Positions 7,189-8,082 of a DNA stretch of 8,082 bases are shown here, one piece after another. Each line of letters starts with the position of its first letter. The first letter of the stretch is position 1. Source of the stretch: Verrucomicrobiales bacterium (GTDB taxonomy: Bacteria; Verrucomicrobiota; Verrucomicrobiia; Verrucomicrobiales; V1-33); assembly GCA_028293305.1 (NCBI GenBank), contig JAQGPD010000569.1:1-8082 (forward strand), written 5' to 3'. Position numbers and translations under genes: made by a program. Under the pieces are notes generated by a model. The model made no database searches, was not told the DNA's origin, and saw only the letters and a list, made by a program, of their open reading frames with translations.

Positions 7189-7638
7189 ATGGAAAAGCCA
7201 GGCATTCTTATCCCAGCTTTGGGCGGAGCACTGGCCGCCGGAGGATGTGCACTCCTGCTTGTGGCTACGATTGATTCATATCATGCGAATCTATGGCCAG
7301 GAACATTTTCCGGCGAGCACCTGTTCGAGCACGCCCTCGGCCTGATCCTTGCCCTGAGTCTGTTTGTGGGATTTCCCGCGGGTTTGGTGATTTCCTTTCT
7401 TTCAATCCGCGCCTTCCCATTTAGCTCACTGGTCTGGGAAGCACCGGCAGCTGCATTTACCGGGGCCATTTGTGGCCTTTCTGCAGTTTATGCACCAGCA
7501 TTTGGACATTGGGGCAAAAACCTGATTGCAGGCGATTTTTTCATTTTGGTCGCGGGGTTGTCTGTCGCAGTGGGCGGCATGGCAAACGCTCTATTCCTCG
7601 CGAAAAACTGCCGGGCTTTTCGCTCAAAGTCGATATGA
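7189..7638 (+). CDS. Small four-helix membrane protein of unknown function, 149 aa
   Basis: I do not recognise this family. The protein is almost wholly hydrophobic, with four likely membrane segments at about 5-27, 46-72, 84-103 and 112-136, short loops, and a positively charged tail (KNCRAFRSKSI). Three cysteines are present (20, 95, 141). It begins 12 bases after the binding-protein stop and ends 28 bases before the permease start, on the same strand, so it should be co-transcribed with the importer. Hand counting over 7201-7560 gives about 54% GC, against about 66% in sampled parts of the binding-protein gene, and it uses more A/T-ending codons. That suggests a later insertion into the operon or weaker codon selection. 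It is too short for a usual permease and lacks an EAA loop. An accessory role in the importer is possible but is inferred only from position. Confidence 0.75.
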   Translation: MEKPGILIPALGGALAAGGCALLLVATIDSYHANLWPGTFSGEHLFEHALGLILALSLFVGFPAGLVISFLSIRAFPFSSLVWEAPAAAFTGAICGLSAVYAPAFGHWGKNLIAGDFFILVAGLSVAVGGMANALFLAKNCRAFRSKSI

Positions 7639-7670
7639 TTAATCGCATCCTTTCCTTATTATTCGTATGA
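7635..7670 (+). CDS. Possible 11-codon coupling peptide between membrane protein and permease
   Basis: ATG at 7635 overlaps the TGA of the 149-residue gene as ATGA, and the small frame (MINRILSLLFV) ends in a TGA at 7668-7670 that overlaps the permease ATG, again as ATGA. A ribosome could therefore move from the membrane-protein gene through this mini-ORF to the permease by two successive stop-start couplings. The peptide is hydrophobic and its start resembles the permease N-terminus (MIRRL). It may only be a decayed earlier permease start. Translation is unproven. Confidence 0.35.
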   Translation: MINRILSLLFV

Positions 7671-8082
7671 TTCGACGCCTTCCCTCCTACGGATTCCTCC
7701 TGTTCATCATGGTGGTGATGGGATGTTTCTTTATCTATCCCATTTTCAACACCCTTCGTGAAGCCTTCACCAAACCGGGCGGCGGCTTCACCATGGAATA
7801 TGTTGGCCAGATTTTCAGCAATCCGCTCTACCGCGAAGGTCTGCTGAATGCCCTGAAAATGGCCGCCGGCAGCACCATCGGAGCCATGATCCTGGCCCTG
7901 CCGCTCGCCGTCCTGAGCGCCCGGTTTTCCTTTCCCGGCAAGGCTTTTCTGGGAGCGCTGGTCCTGGTGCCGCTCATCCTGCCGCCCTTTGTCGGCACCA
8001 TTGGCGTGAAACAAATCCTGGGCCAGCACGGCGCGCTCAACTCCCTCCTCATGCCTGGTCAAATCGCCGCCGGCACTCCGAT
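7667..8082 (+). CDS. ABC transporter permease, FbpB-like (partial, 3' end beyond right edge)
   Basis: The frame is open from ATG 7667 to the window edge, giving 138 codons plus two bases. It begins with a cytoplasmic MIRRLPSY, then a first membrane helix (GFLLFIMVVMGCFFIYPIF) followed by NTLREAFTKPGGGFTMEYVG. A second helix lies around AAGSTIGAMILALPLAVLSA (67-86) and a third around LGALVLVPLILPPFVGTIG (95-113). The run LPPFVGTIG, followed by LGQHGALNSLL, is characteristic of permeases in the iron(III)/2-aminoethylphosphonate group. It should form the inner-membrane channel for the adjacent ATPase and binding protein. The EAA loop that docks the ATPase would lie beyond the right edge. Whether this is one fused two-domain permease of about 500 residues or the first of two separate permeases cannot be seen. 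No Shine-Dalgarno site precedes the start, which overlaps the TGA of an 11-codon ORF. Confidence 0.88.
   Translation, partial: MIRRLPSYGFLLFIMVVMGCFFIYPIFNTLREAFTKPGGGFTMEYVGQIFSNPLYREGLLNALKMAAGSTIGAMILALPLAVLSARFSFPGKAFLGALVLVPLILPPFVGTIGVKQILGQHGALNSLLMPGQIAAGTP

Noticed and set aside
7470..7670. 66-codon plus-strand ORF overlapping the four-helix gene
   Set aside because: Most of it lies out of frame inside the four-helix gene. Only its last 11 codons, from ATG 7635, are of interest because of the ATGA overlaps.

Overview
The window looks like chromosomal DNA of a GC-rich Gram-negative bacterium, most likely from the Verrucomicrobiota (Luteolibacter/Haloferula-like). This is inferred from protein architecture, not from a database search. 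The clues are a PEP-CTERM sorting tail, a lamin-tail protein of the kind found in huge exported verrucomicrobial proteins, a propeller-like exported protein whose C-terminal module ends in FFRVKRN, and the absence of Shine-Dalgarno sequences.

The left half (1-4178) holds three genes on the minus strand, all for exported proteins. From the transcriptional start leftwards they are a 263-residue PEP-CTERM protein with a jelly-roll-like fold (3387-4178), a 588-residue secreted propeller-like protein (1301-3067), and the first 321 residues of a protein with an N-terminal lectin-like region and a lamin-tail domain (1-963), which runs off the left edge. Gaps of 337 and 319 bases separate them, so they may be separate transcripts. 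A strong hairpin lies just after the PEP-CTERM gene.

A divergent intergenic region (4179-4448), AT-rich in its middle, separates these from a plus-strand operon. The operon encodes a binding-protein-dependent ABC importer of the iron(III)/polyamine/2-aminoethylphosphonate superfamily: the ATPase (4449-5528), an unusually long solute-binding protein (5569-7176), an unrecognised small four-helix membrane protein (7189-7638), and the start of an FbpB-like permease (from 7667, running off the right edge). The binding protein would capture a solute in the periplasm, the permease would pass it across the inner membrane, and the ATPase would power transport. The solute cannot be named from the sequence.

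The most noteworthy points are the low-GC four-helix gene set inside the transporter operon, an 11-codon ORF joined to the genes on both sides by ATGA overlaps, the oversized binding protein, pyrimidine-rich tracts instead of Shine-Dalgarno sites before six of seven starts, and a phased heptamer repeat at 1217-1272. I saw no CRISPR array, tRNA, rRNA, insertion sequence or recognisable defence system.
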